This document shows, piece by piece, positions 1 through 10,231 of a stretch of DNA of 64,000 nucleotides (its first letter is position 1; every line of letters begins with the position of its first letter). The stretch spans positions 7,231,501 through 7,295,500 of the forward strand of contig CM034411.1 of NCBI GenBank assembly GCA_019925095.2, given 5' to 3'. The stretch comes from Dendrolimus kikuchii. Its lineage: Eukaryota > Arthropoda > Insecta > Lepidoptera > Lasiocampidae. Position numbers and translations under genes: made by a program. The notes beneath the pieces were generated by a model. That model was given only the letters and a program-made list of their open reading frames with translations, ran no database searches and was not told the DNA's origin.

Positions 1-103
1 TCAAGATCACCATGAATTGTATCGTGTAGTGAAAAAACAACTTGCAAGTAAGTAGGAAATCGTAGTACTTAGTATACAATAAGGTAGATTAGTAACTACT
101 AAA

Positions 104-522
104 TCTATATATATAAAATTGATATTCGTTAGTCTCCCTAAAACTCGAGAATGGCTGGACTGATTTGACTAATTTTGGTTTTGAATTATCCAGGGAAGGT
201 TTAAAAGGTGAGTAAATATGAAAAAAAAATGCTTAGAATATGGTAAAAACAACAATTTCGCTTTCCCTTAGAAACTATTCCTACCTGTCACACATTTGAT
301 GTTCGTCCCGTCGTTTAGAAATCAATTAAATTTAAAAGTCGTTAAGAAATCAAATTAAATTTAAAAGTGAAGTTTTTTTTGGTTTTGAATGTCAAAAGTT
401 TGGTGTTCGTTCCGGTTAAGTTTCGACCACATTTATTACTAAAGTTGAAACATTCTGCAATTATCATTCAGCTTTTTAATTTATTGATTCTGAGTCGGTA
501 CGAAGTTTGCGGGGTCAGCTAG
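104..522 (+). mobile_element. Helitron-like element
   Basis: It begins TCTATATATATAAAA after an A and ends GGGGTCAGCTAG before a T. This is the TC...CTAG structure inserted between A and T that is typical of lepidopteran Helitrons. It is about 419 bp without coding capacity, so non-autonomous. Confidence 0.65.
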
Positions 523-994
523 TGTTATATAAAAAAATTGATATGAAGAAAAATAAATATAAAAACATAGTTCATAAAAGACCACATGGGACACAAAAAG
601 AAGGATGAGAAAGGAAAATAATAGATAGTCAAGAGACTGTAGAAGAAATAGACTAGTTTTATTAAAAAAAACAAGGTTAACTAGTAAAGTACTTTATACT
701 CTATAACTAAAAGTACAATGTTATTCTACCACTCAGCTTAACTTACAAGAAAGTTGACCAATAAACTACGTTCAATATGAAAAATGAAAATGGAAAGAAG
801 AATCTCGAAAATTTATCGATATATACTGCTGTTTCTCGGCCGTTACAGAAGGTATCGTATTGCGGTATCGATGCTGAGGTGCTGGCGCGAGGATCCACTG
901 TGTTGGGGAAAATGTGCTGAAAGCGAAATACATTAATTACTACTTATTTTCAAGCTTGCTTAGCTTTTTCTTTTTTATTGCTTGTTTAGCTAGA

Positions 995-1145
995 TTAGTT
1001 TCTTGCCACTTCTTCTCTTTAAACAGCGATGTCACGTTTCGAAGCGGTGTACATAGTAGTAGTAGATTTGATTATTACCTTATATATGTCACCTTCAAAA
1101 AAGTGTTCTTCAGTGGAATTTAATTTGATTAAAAATTATTTCTAT
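995..1145 (+). repeat. LINE 3' end (TTTCTTGCC type), copy
   Basis: TTTCTTGCCACTTCTTCTCT, CGAAGCGGTGTACATAGTAG and GTGTTCTTCAGTGGAATTTA match 31490-31655. The short ORF at 914-1123 is a by-product. Confidence 0.55.
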
Positions 1146-1190
1146 TTTTGATTTAAATATATAAATAAATAAATTAAACTCTATATACAT

Positions 1191-1918
1191 CAGGGTTGGG
1201 CAGTATTTGAATTACTTGTAATTAAAATACGTAATTGAAATACAAATACATATATTTGGTATTTGCAATTTAATTACTTCTTAAAAATGTAATTTGTAAT
1301 TGGTATTTCAAATACCTGACACTGAGGTATTGTATGGTTAGTATTTCAAATACTTATTGGCTACAGAATACATTTGAACTCATCAGGATATAGAAAGATT
1401 TTTTTCATTAGCAGGTTTTATTCATTCCTCCTCAACAAGAGGCTATTTGTCTGATAGCACATTTAAAAATCTAGTATTCATGAAAGGAAATTCTTCTTTT
1501 ATTTTAATATGCTGGACTGGATTAGCTCTATTTTGTATTTTAAATACATGCGAGAAAGTATTTTGTCATTTGTATTTTAATAAATCAAAGCATGTATTTT
1601 GGTCGTCGTGGTAGCGTAATGGCTAGCGCACGCGTCCCAGACTCAAAGGGCGTGGGTTCGATCCTGGCCGGAACGCATGCACCACTTAGTCAGTTTTCTG
1701 ATCTAATGTGCATGTCGTTACAATGACTACGTGCTAACAACGCTGAAGGAAAACATCGTGATGCAACATGCACATCGAGATAACCGATGTGTCAAACCTG
1801 CCAAGCCGCCTTGGACAAGCGTGACGGGTATACTGTCCGTTCTCCTATAAAGGGAGAGCCGAGCAAAACAGTGGGACATTTATGAGCTGTTATTATATAT
1901 GTATTTTGCCCAGCGCTG
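1191..1918 (+). mobile_element. hAT element relic with transposase remnant and nested SINE
   Basis: Imperfect terminal inverted repeats (CAGGGTTGGGCA left, TGCCCAGCGCTG right) are flanked by near-identical 8-bp duplications (1183-1190 and 1919-1926, 7/8). A frame near 1390-1500 reads DIERFFSLAGF, then RGYLSDSTFKNLVF. That resembles the C-terminal dimerisation region of hAT transposases. The SINE at 1602-1898 splits it. Confidence 0.75.
1602..1898 (+). mobile_element. tRNA-derived SINE (family A), full copy
   Basis: The head contains a box-A-like stretch (TAGCGTAATGG) and an exact box B (GGTTCGATCC). A conserved body and an AT-rich tail follow. A 10-bp target duplication (ATGTATTTTG) lies at 1592-1601 and 1899-1908. 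Confidence 0.85.
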
Positions 1919-2019
1919 ATATACAAATTAAAATTAATCTATAAAATCTAGTGCCAAACCACTGTCAATTGGAAACATGCCGAGAAAAAAAAAATTGAAT
2001 TTCAACATGCTGGAGAGAC

Positions 2020-2160
2020 GGTCCATCTAATGGAAAGTAGTAAGGAATATGAACCTATGGACATTTGCATCACCAAATGCTATCAATGTGCTGCTGGTCA
2101 CGAAGTGGAGACTGGAACTTAGGCACTAATGCCAGAACACAACTCAAGGTTCTGACTAAA
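2020..2160 (-). repeat. Repeat C, partial
   Basis: CCTATGGACATTTGCATCAC through CCAGAACACAACTCAAGGTT matches the reverse-orientation unit. Confidence 0.55.
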
Positions 2161-2165
2161 TTCTA

Positions 2166-2570
2166 ATAATTAATACGAGCATTTGCCCGCGACTTTGTCT
2201 ACGTTAGACATGTGGCAAAGATAACAGTTATTTTGCTAAATGTAAAATCAAAGGTTATTTTCAGCGGAGTAAATAAGTATGAAAATACATGAATCCCGGA
2301 AATTCCCGTCAAAACTCGGGATAAGTTATTTTACTAAAGGCATACACAACTGCAATTGTTTTACTAAAGATTTTATAGAACAGTGGAAAATTTACATCAG
2401 AATCTATTTTTTTTTATTCTTCTCATTTCATTTATTTATTCTCGGGATATAAAGTACCGCAGATTTTAAGTCCGGGAATTTACTGTCTATCAGCGAAAAC
2501 CGCATCGAAATCAGCCCAATAGTTTTTACCTGAATCCCGAACAAACAGACATACACAAAAAATGTAAGGA
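2166..2570 (+). repeat. Common lepidopteran dispersed repeat (GCCCGCGACT type)
   Basis: It starts TTTGCCCGCGACTTTGTCTA, contains ATTCCCG/CCCGGGA-type blocks, and ends CCTGAATCCCGAACAAACAG. Further copies lie at about 58850-59262 (same orientation) and 17140-17520 (opposite). Confidence 0.65.
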
Positions 2571-2690
2571 ACAAAAGACTACACTTTTACAATTATAGAA
2601 TATTATAGATATATAGATATTCTTAAAAAGCATCATCATCATTTAAAAAATCACATTCTTCTAGTTCCTGCCAAAAACTCCAAAACTTAC

Positions 2691-2896
2691 TTTAAAGGCG
2701 TCCAAATCTCTGCTTAAATCCTCATCGGAGTAGCCCTTCATGGCTTTAGTGGCAACAGGGCCCATATAGTTGTTGACCACAGCGAATTCGAAGAGCGAAA
2801 GGAATACGAAGACAGAACATGATGACATCCATACGTCTATTGCCTTCACGTATGACACCGGTGGAAGGGATTGCTGGGATTGCGTGTTTTGTGTAG
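2691..2896 (-). CDS. pHCl-1: pHCl-1 exon 7 (end of TM2, TM3)
   Basis: The acceptor is ttttttgcag and the donor gtaagt. It encodes ATQNTQSQQSLPPVSYVKA (end of TM2 and the M2-M3 linker), TM3, and the start of the cytoplasmic loop (TKAMKGYSDEDLSRDL). It ends in phase 0. The next exon(s) lie left of the window or are unrecognised in 1-2690. Confidence 0.97.
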
Positions 2897-5800
2897 CTGC
2901 AAAAAAGGCTAAAGTGAAAATATATTACTACTACTAGCTGCATAGTCTAGTTATCGCAGCGGACAACGAACTACTGACTAGCGCAGCGCCCCGCGCACAT
3001 ATTAATATTTGCTCTATCTCGCTCGCACATCATCCGTCCCGCTCACACACTGTGCTATACATTGTACTAGCAGTACGATTTGAATACTACTTTCTGCCAG
3101 CTGAAGTATTGTTTAACCTCTATCTATTGCTGCTACATTACTATCAGCTAGAACTGGCCACTATTTACTGTGGTTCAGTCTAATTTAAATTATAAGGGAA
3201 TTCAATACATTGACTACTGTTCAAGTTAGGCAGACACAAACAGACAAACGTTGAGCTTTTATATATGTATATAATAAAAAATGTTTAAAAACACTTATAT
3301 TAAAGTGTAACGTTATGTAAAAATTTCAAAGCAAACCATCGTCAATTTTTCGATTTTATATAGATTCCTCTAGACTTGTACGCAATCGAAGCCGCGAGCA
3401 AAAACTAGTAGTATATGTAGTGGAACACTTACAAACCAATAGATGGCGCTGTGCAATAATTGAGGTCACAAACGTTTCCCGAAACATACAAAGAATATAT
3501 ACAAATTTTCAACTATAACAGAAGGCCTGCGAGGAACAACATTAGCCTCGCTGGAAGATCTTCCTTAGAGACTTGTCACAATTAACACGTGCTGAGAGTA
3601 CAGGAAAACATCATGATGAAAACCGCACATCTAGATAACCAATGTGTGAAATCCGCCCATCTATTCTCCTAAAAATAGGAAGGCCCAACATTACAGTGGG
3701 TCGTTTATGGGATAATATTCATTTACAAAAGTATTTATTCCGAACTTAGATACTCTAATGGAGTTACAATATGAAATGATCAAGTGGATAGAAAAATATG
3801 ATAGCAGATCCTGAGCTCCGAATCGAACGCTCCAACCAGGATTTAACACTGGGACCATGATAATGATTGATAGTATTGAAAAATAAATGAATAATGGGTC
3901 TGAGTAATTTAAATCTGTAAAGATGAATTACCTAAAGTGAGTAAGGACGTTACACCAAGCGTTACCCTCGCTGGTATAGCTTCAGGCTTGATCCAGAAAG
4001 AAATCCAGGACATCACGACGATTAAAGCTGACGGAATGTATGTATGAAATAGATGGTATCCAAGTCGCCGTCGCAAGTTGAAGACAACTGCCAGACAAGT
4101 GAAATTTCCTAGAAATAAAAAAGGAAAAAGTTTAAAATAGTTGCTGTCTACCCTCTTAAATTTTGGCGTTTCAACAGTTGAGACGCTAGACTGCAACGTA
4201 CTTGATCAAATGTTAAGTATTTATTATTTCTATATAGCCTCAATTGATTTGAAGAACAGCGATGGTCTAAGTCCAATTTTAGGGATGTTTTGGGTTTTAT
4301 TTATCTCTCTTTAGCTTTAAATGTTTTTCATTATGATTTAAAAAATTTCTCTTACAAACATTGTATCCGTGCAGGAACGGAGAAAGAATATAAATTCCTG
4401 CGGCCGGGTGGCCTGTTCTAAGAGGCGACTTAACAACCCACAACCAGGTGGTAGGGCATTTGCCCGACGGGATGGCTACCACCCCTGGTCTAAAGTATGT
4501 CACCATAACAACCTTGAGTTGTGTTCCGGCATTAGTGACCAGGTTCCAGTCTCCTTTAAGAGAGCAGCAGCGCATTTGTAGCACCTTTGGTGTTGCAAAT
4601 GTTCATAGGCGATGGTAACCGCTTTCCATCGACTGGGCCGTCTGCCTGTCTGCTGATCTTCTGCAATAAAAAAAAAACCAACAAATAATTTAACCTTACC
4701 AGTAGAGTATTCTATAGTGCAGTCCGAAGTATAGTTGTTAGAAATATCGAGCTGCGGCAATTCGATATCAGGATTAACCACTAGTGGATCCGTCAGGTTC
4801 CATATGAACACCAAGTCGTGAACAGTATGAGATACTAGAATTACAAGGCTAAAGTTAGAAATGTTAAAGAAGAAACCCATAAATTATTTGTGAAACATTG
4901 AAAGAATTCTGGTTTGAGTTGAGACACCAGGGAACGTACCCATACTACACGATCCATTTTATCCCCCCCCCCCCCTTGGTGACCACGCGTATTATATGCC
5001 AAGACCATTATACTACTTTTACGTAGTAATTCATAAATATGATTTTAAGTCATTTTGCAAAGCAGTTAAAACAAAAAAAACGGCTTATATTTGCCTTTAT
5101 TAATACGGCGCTTACCGCTTGACGTCAAGGGTGCGTGCATACCTATAGAAGTGAAAAAATATTATCAAGAAGAGAAAACTATTACCTGGTGATCAGGTAA
5201 ACAAAAGGCGTTTAAAAAGCCCTAAACGGTGCGCGCCAAATATGAGAATATTACGTGATTTCCCTAGGGGATATCGACTACGTGCGAAAACCTACGACCC
5301 CTCACCAGTCCTGTGACCTAGCGTGGTATTTTGAAGACGGGTCACATAATATGGATACGTTCCCTTTAGGTCCGAGGGGTCCATCCGCAAAGAGTTCTTA
5401 CAAATAAATTTGCAGGAAAATCTTTCATGCCATCCATGACCAAATAACTGGTTAATATTTCGCATAGCGAATTAGCATTGACATCCAGCGTCGCAATGTA
5501 GCCTGCCTTCTGGGCACGCTTCTCTCTGGCAAGGCTGTGCAACATAGTAATCTAAATTAATTACTTTGTTTTTTTTTTTTGTTCAGTAACTATTGTTATA
5601 TAGAAAACTATAGTAAATATTATGAATTTTCATCAATTTTCCATTACATTGATATAGTAAATTAATTGACTTAATATTAGGGCGACCAGAGAATAATGTC
5701 GTTTTCTTATGTTAAATTTAAACACATAAAAATCAAAATCAAACTTTCAACGCTCGGTAGAAATCAATTGCTTTTTAAGCAAAATGTAAAGATGACATTT

Positions 5801-8800
5801 TGGGTATCATCCATTTGCAAATCTATTGCCACTTAAACAGTGTTGAAGCGATCGAAATGAAGGGAGATACGATGGTGCAACATCGGGAGAGCATAGTGGG
5901 TGAGGCCGAGAACCTACCACCCTAATTAATTTTTTTCCAGGGTTCGTCTTACATCGTGCGGTATTTCATTAGCGTGTTGCGGAATAACGCCTTTGTAGGA
6001 GGTACTGCATCACTCACCATACTCTACCGATGTTGCATGATCGTATTTCCATTCATCCTAATTGCTTCAACATTTTCTATGTGGCAAAACATTTGCAAAT
6101 TTAGTTGATACCCAAAATGTCATCTTTACACATTTTGCTTAAAAACCAATGTATTTTTATCGGTCCGGCATTGAAAATTTGTATACAGGATGGCAAAAGG
6201 TTGTTTCTAGTGAGGCTGATTGTATCTATAATTAAAATTAAAAGCACGTTAAAATGTATGTGTTTGAATTAACGTAAAAAAACGATATTACTTTCCGGTC
6301 CCCCTAATAGATATCGAGAGGTCCAAGGTTATTTGTATTAAGCGACATTTGCGAAATTGTGTCGATAGAGGAGTTTGAAGTTTCAATGACCCACAAAAAG
6401 ACTTCATTAGTAAACTACATACTATATTTAAAAAAGAAAAATCTGTAGTTTTTAGTTGGAAACCAGCTTCATTATAATTCCTTAAGTTTGAGACATTAGG
6501 ATGCAAGAATACCATTAAGGCAATTCTGTCATAAAATGTCGCTTAAAACAAATAGCCTTTCACCCCTCGATATAAATTCATCGAAGTTATAATAAACAAA
6601 GTTTTTTACTTAGAGTTACTAGGCGCAGGATTTCCAAAATTTAAGAGCTTGGCTAAAGATTAGATAACAAGTTATATGGGTCGAGCTTTTGCCTGGTGCA
6701 AATGCCTAAGATAAACAAGAGAAAGATAGATGAAGACTTAAAAAGTATTTAAACTTACAACTTTCAATCATCATCGAACAGCTTTGAGTGTCGTGTGGAT
6801 AAGACTCAAATTTCATAGCACATGACAGTACCAGAGTCAATCTAAAAGTAATAATGATAAAATATTATTGCGAACAAAATAAATTTCCTATTGTTTGTAG
6901 ATATGTTCATTCATTTTTATATAACAACCTTCAATTCCAAAAGATTCAACTTTTGACGAATACCTTCACTTCAATTCTACAAAATTTTAATATTGTTACG
7001 ATTTTGCGGGACTCGAATTAAAATGCCGTTAGAATTATTATAGAGTTTATTAGAACTATGCAAACACCTATAACAGAGGTACAAATATAACCGAACGCAA
7101 CAAATCCAAACGTAATGCAGAAGGTCGTAATTCAATAAAACGCGCAAAGTTCGTCACTATTAGATTCCCGAATGTACACACGTCACGCGTAGATCGTAGT
7201 TGTAGCTCAACAGGCCCCCTCTCTCAATCAGGCCATCGTTTTATACTTCACAAATGCAAATGTGCCCGCCCGGCAACGTCGACATAATTTCCTAGAATTA
7301 GCTTGTACTTATAAACCGCAACACATGGCTAATGATGCTCCTGAGCGGCCGTAAACGAGTACAATAGGACAGGCTGTTCTTCACAATAACTAGAAATGTA
7401 TGCCAATAAATAAGTGAACAAAAGAAGACGATTATAAAAGGATTACAATTAGTTCAAATGCCGACAAGTAATAAAATGTGCTTCTGCAGATCTGTACGTG
7501 GAATTTGTCTTTGTCGGAGCCTAAGTTGTAACAATATGTAGGTGTTTCCTATGAAAAGAATCAAGTACTTAAGTAAAACAGTACTATAGTAGTTTTTTAT
7601 TCTTTTCCATTATTAAATAAAACTAAATTTAAAATCTCGAATGTATGTATCTGTTATGTTTCAATATAAAAGAGTAAAATGGAGGACGCGCAACTGAATC
7701 TGAATCACTCAAGTGGCGCAAATGTGCAACCTTCAATGAAAATTATGTAATAGTGCCATTTGCTGTTGAAACGCCTAAACCATGGGGTTCTGAGGCTATG
7801 AGCCTCTACAAAGAGTCTCAATACGCCTAATCGACTCTCACAGGGCTGGTCCTTCCTCAGAGAACGGATCAGTATGGCGATCCAGCGAGGTAAGGTAGCC
7901 AGCCTTCTAGGAATCTTAGCCATTGACTTCAATGACCTAGGCTCAGTATTCTATTTATAATTTTAAGCGATTATACGTAGAATACCAATATAAGTTTTAT
8001 TCGTTGTACTAGTTCAGCGAAGTGGAGTGGAGTAGAGAAGAGTGGAGTGAGAAGGAGATGAGTGGAGTGGTATATGCTTTATTTGAAACAAGAAAGTAGC
8101 TTATAATGATTAATATTCATAATATTTTAAAGAAATAGGTGCAAATAGCACTACTGTATACTGGTCTTATAGGACAAACTTTAGGTTATGTATATAACAT
8201 ATATATTTTATACTCACTTAGACATGTACAGTAAAGTTTTATCATGATATAACCACAAGTAATGATTAGGAATGCTCATTTCATGAAAAGTAACCTTCTT
8301 CGCGTTCTTGAAGAAACAGTCCGGCCTCCAAATGCTGTTAAGCCATTCCACGTCCAATATCCTGTACTCCTCGTGCATATTTTCGGGTAAGCGAAGACGC
8401 GGGTCACGCCATGATTGTGCAAGGAAGATGTCTGCGACATATGTCTGCAAAAATATTCGCAATATACTTTTATACAGTTCCTATACTTAAATTTATTTAA
8501 GCTTTAGCTTAGACGAATAAAATAGGTTGGCCGAGCATCGAGCTCACAGAGTGAAGCCGACTAAACGAAGCTGACTTTCGAATAGTCAGGCTGGTAAAAT
8601 AAGGTAACATAAGATTACTGTTCAAGATCTGTCCAAAAATACTACTACTACTATACTAACACTTTTCATGCCTCGTTCAGCGTTTATAGCGAAAACTTGC
8701 GTTTTTACTGCATCATAATCTATCGCCAAATAGAAGTACATCTTCCTGTCAAGTTCCTTTAAAGTCTGAGAAAAATAACTGTGATATACAGACGAATATA

Positions 8801-10231
8801 GATATATATATTTAGATGTCATAAGGAATTTATTTTTACCAAAATATGTAATCCAAAAAAGAACTAATGTCATTTCCTTGTTGCTGGAGACAGATTAACG
8901 TCCCCTCTGATGAAAAATGGTTAATGTCATCTATATAGACCGTATAGACATTTGCGACATCACAGGTGCTATCAATGTGTTGCTCGCCTCGAAGGAGCGA
9001 CTGAAACCTGGTCACTAATTCCGCAACACAACTCAATGTTGTTATGGCAGCATAATCTAAAGCAGGCAGCAGCAGCAGCAGTACCTGGTTGTAAGATTTT
9101 CATCGCCGCTTACGACAGGCCAGATAGAGGATGAAGGATAAGCATAGAGTCTATTGGGAGCTTACCATACTCTCCTCATTAATGGAATCCAAAGACAAGA
9201 CAGTCACGTGGAAATACACGACTGTCGGTTGTCCTAGGAGTTTCGGAGCTCTGTTCTTGTCATAATACTTGGCTTTCACGGGCAGAATGTCTTGAAGTGA
9301 TAAGCTTGATTCCAATTTAAGCTCTATTTCTTGGTAAGAAGAGTTTGTTCTGCAATGCCAGAGTTTATTACATTTACATATTGAACAATTTAAACAAGTG
9401 ATAATATTGTGGTATCTAGTTAGCAGTTCACAGAATATGTAAATAATTAAAAAACAATTAAAACTTTTATGCAGACAGTTGACTCTATTCATCTGCCATG
9501 CCCGTATTCTGAAAAAGTCCTATATTCTTGATATCAGAAGTGTTCATAAATACCAAAACCATGATCGTCGTGGACCTCATGCCAAATGACTACAAACTAC
9601 ATAATACCCAAACTAATCAACGTTTTACCCATTACACTAAGGGAATCTTTAAAGCCTGAAAATATTAAAGTTACTAAAAACTACTTCCTAGAACAATTGC
9701 AGTGACAGTCTGTGTGTATGAGTGCTCACAACTGTGTTTATGTTTTATTGTTTATGAATATACATACGTGCAAGTATATATGTGTATAAATTATATGAAT
9801 GTGTATATATGTTATATGTACGTCATGTATATAGAAGTTTGTATGTGGGTGCGTTTGCATAGTTATATCTATATAACATCTTAATTTTTAACTCGAGGAT
9901 GTGTTGTATCACAGGCAAACCTCATAAGTTTAAATGCTGCCTTATTACTAATGTATTGTATGAAATTGAATGGATAAATTTAAAAAAATGACAATCGATT
10001 CATTTCCAAAACCATAAAGAAGAAACAAACAAATCTATAATTATACAAACAAATATATTTATAATTATATACTATATTATTATGGTATAGATTAAAAAAT
10101 GAAACTTACAGAAAGTTAACTGCAGCCTGCACTCTCCCAGCATTACACGTCTTCAATAATATTGTCAATAAAAGTGAAAAGCAAATTCTGTTATACATAT
10201 TTCCCGAACGATCCATTTTTCCACTGTTCAT
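2691..10231 (-). CDS. pHCl-1: pH-sensitive Cys-loop chloride channel, pHCl-1 type (gene-level entry, 3' end off window)
   Basis: Ligand-gated anion channel subunit of the plasma membrane, insect pHCl family. Coding exons on the minus strand: 10231-10110, 9349-9166, 8444-8218, 6841-6759, 4834-4700, 4108-3932, 2896-2691, plus an optional cassette 8765-8661. They join in one frame for 378 codons without the cassette. Residues 1-31 hold a hydrophobic signal peptide. The 15-residue Cys loop runs C185-C199. A second cysteine pair (C244, C255) is typical of glycine/glutamate-gated-like receptors. TM1 is about 267-290, the PAR anion-selectivity motif 296-298, TM2 298-316 and TM3 331-355. The M3-M4 loop and M4 are not found between 1 and 2690, so the gene continues past the left edge. 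The start is the first ATG in frame, two codons after an in-frame stop. A glycine- or GABA-type receptor is less likely because the TM1-TM3 sequence matches remembered fly pHCl almost word for word. Confidence 0.93.
3535..3715 (+). mobile_element. SINE family A, 5'-truncated copy
   Basis: The body matches 1602-1898 (GCACATCTAGATAACCAATG and CAGTGGG near the end) but lacks the tRNA head. It lies in a pHCl-1 intron, or in DNA between exons 6 and 7. Confidence 0.6.
3932..4108 (-). CDS. pHCl-1: pHCl-1 exon 6 (TM1 and most of TM2)
   Basis: A 177-nt exon, phase 1 to phase 1, with acceptor ttatttctag and donor gtaatt. It encodes NFTCLAVVF, which closes the second cysteine pair, then TM1 (YIPSALIVVMSWISFWI), PAR immediately before TM2, and TM2 up to LLTL. 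The PAR triplet at the cytoplasmic end of the pore is the known determinant of anion selectivity. Confidence 0.98.
4370..4675 (+). repeat. Repeat C, full copy with poly(A) tail
   Basis: It runs from GTGCAGGAACGGAGAAAGAA to CTGCAATAAAAAAAAAA. The same roughly 290-bp unit recurs across the window. The A-tail suggests a retroposon. This copy sits in the pHCl-1 intron about 25 bp from exon 5. Read-through ORFs on both strands here are repeat artefacts. Confidence 0.75.
4700..4834 (-). CDS. pHCl-1: pHCl-1 exon 5
   Basis: Exactly 45 codons' worth of sequence, phase 1 to phase 1, with acceptor attctag and donor gtaagg. It encodes SHTVHDLVFIWNLTDPLVV and the first cysteine of the second disulfide (SDCTIEYST). 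Potential N-glycosylation sites are NLT and NYT. A 3' intron repeat lies only about 25 bp away at 4370-4675. Confidence 0.97.
5744..6177. mobile_element. Foldback element in pHCl-1 intron
   Basis: The left arm 5744-5905 and right arm 6014-6177 are imperfect reverse complements. For example, AATGTAAAGATGACATTTTG is mirrored by CAAAATGTCATCTTTACAC. A roughly 110-bp unrelated centre separates them. There is no coding capacity. Confidence 0.7.
6759..6841 (-). CDS. pHCl-1: pHCl-1 exon 4 (Cys loop)
   Basis: An 83-nt exon with acceptor cttttag and donor gtaagt. It carries the complete Cys loop CAMKFESYPHDTQSC, with thirteen residues between the cysteines. It is too short for a long-ORF search. Phases at both ends fit the neighbours (2 in, 1 out). 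Confidence 0.97.
6994..7533. mobile_element. Solo LTR in pHCl-1 intron
   Basis: It begins TGTTACG and ends GTTGTAACA, with 540 bp between exact 4-bp direct repeats ATAT (6990-6993 and 7534-7537). It is homologous along its length to 45641-46174. No internal retrotransposon ORFs are adjacent, so it is a solo LTR. The 4-bp duplication fits Ty3/Gypsy-type integrases. Confidence 0.8.
8218..8444 (-). CDS. pHCl-1: pHCl-1 exon 3 (ligand-binding domain)
   Basis: The acceptor is atttttgcag and the donor gtgagt. It contains the family signature AQSWRDPRLRLPE and EWLNSIWRPDCFFKNAKK, the W-x-P-D core of every Cys-loop receptor. It starts in phase 0 and ends with two nt (AA) that form a lysine codon with exon 4. 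Confidence 0.97.
8661..8765 (-). CDS. pHCl-1: Candidate in-frame cassette exon of pHCl-1 (35 codons)
   Basis: A ttttctcag acceptor is followed by 105 nt of open frame, with a gttagt donor after AAAAGT. Both edges are phase 0, exactly matching the phase-0 junction between exons 2 and 3, so it can be included or skipped without changing frame. The peptide is charged, beginning TLKELDRKMYFYL and ending AERGMKS, with no similarity to the channel core. It would insert just before the loop-D-like segment (TYVADIFLAQSWRDPRL). This is inferred from sequence only. The donor is weaker than those of neighbouring exons. Confidence 0.5.
8940..9130 (-). repeat. Repeat C, truncated, inside pHCl-1 intron
   Basis: The reverse-orientation body of the 290-bp unit (ACCTGGTCACTAATTCCG, TTACGACAGGCC). 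It includes a short CAG run (9067-9081) and lies between exon 2 and the candidate cassette. Confidence 0.65.
9166..9349 (-). CDS. pHCl-1: pHCl-1 exon 2 (start of ligand-binding domain)
   Basis: The acceptor is cattgcag and the donor ATG|gtaag. One nt completes the split codon of exon 1, followed by exactly 61 codons, so the exon ends in phase 0. It encodes the first beta-strands of the extracellular domain, including PTVVYFHVTVLSLDSINEES. That is the usual Cys-loop pattern leading into the Q-x-W-x-D-x-R-L block of the next exon. Confidence 0.95.
10110..10231 (-). CDS. pHCl-1: pHCl-1 coding exon 1 (signal peptide)
   Basis: Forty codons plus 2 nt, followed by a gtaagt donor. The ATG at 10231-10229 follows an in-frame TAA. 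A hydrophobic core (ICFSLLLTILL) and a likely signal-peptidase site after TCNA mark it as a secreted N-terminus. A second in-frame ATG lies five codons downstream. A good acceptor (pyrimidine tract, then tag) ends at 10278, so a 5' UTR intron probably precedes this exon. Confidence 0.85.

Noticed and set aside
1602..1700. tRNA gene suggested by box A and box B
   Set aside because: The head continues into a dispersed SINE body with target duplications and does not fold as a complete cloverleaf. The same holds for the SINE-B heads at 37361 and 53738.
4966..4976. Poly-C run
   Set aside because: A simple homopolymer, possibly length-miscalled, with no structure around it.
9067..9081. CAG trinucleotide run as a polyglutamine coding repeat
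   Set aside because: It lies within a truncated repeat-C copy in a pHCl-1 intron, outside any supported exon.
9702..9884. Plus-strand ORF rich in Tyr, Val and Cys
   Set aside because: It is the translation of a TATGTATA-type low-complexity tract in a pHCl-1 intron.
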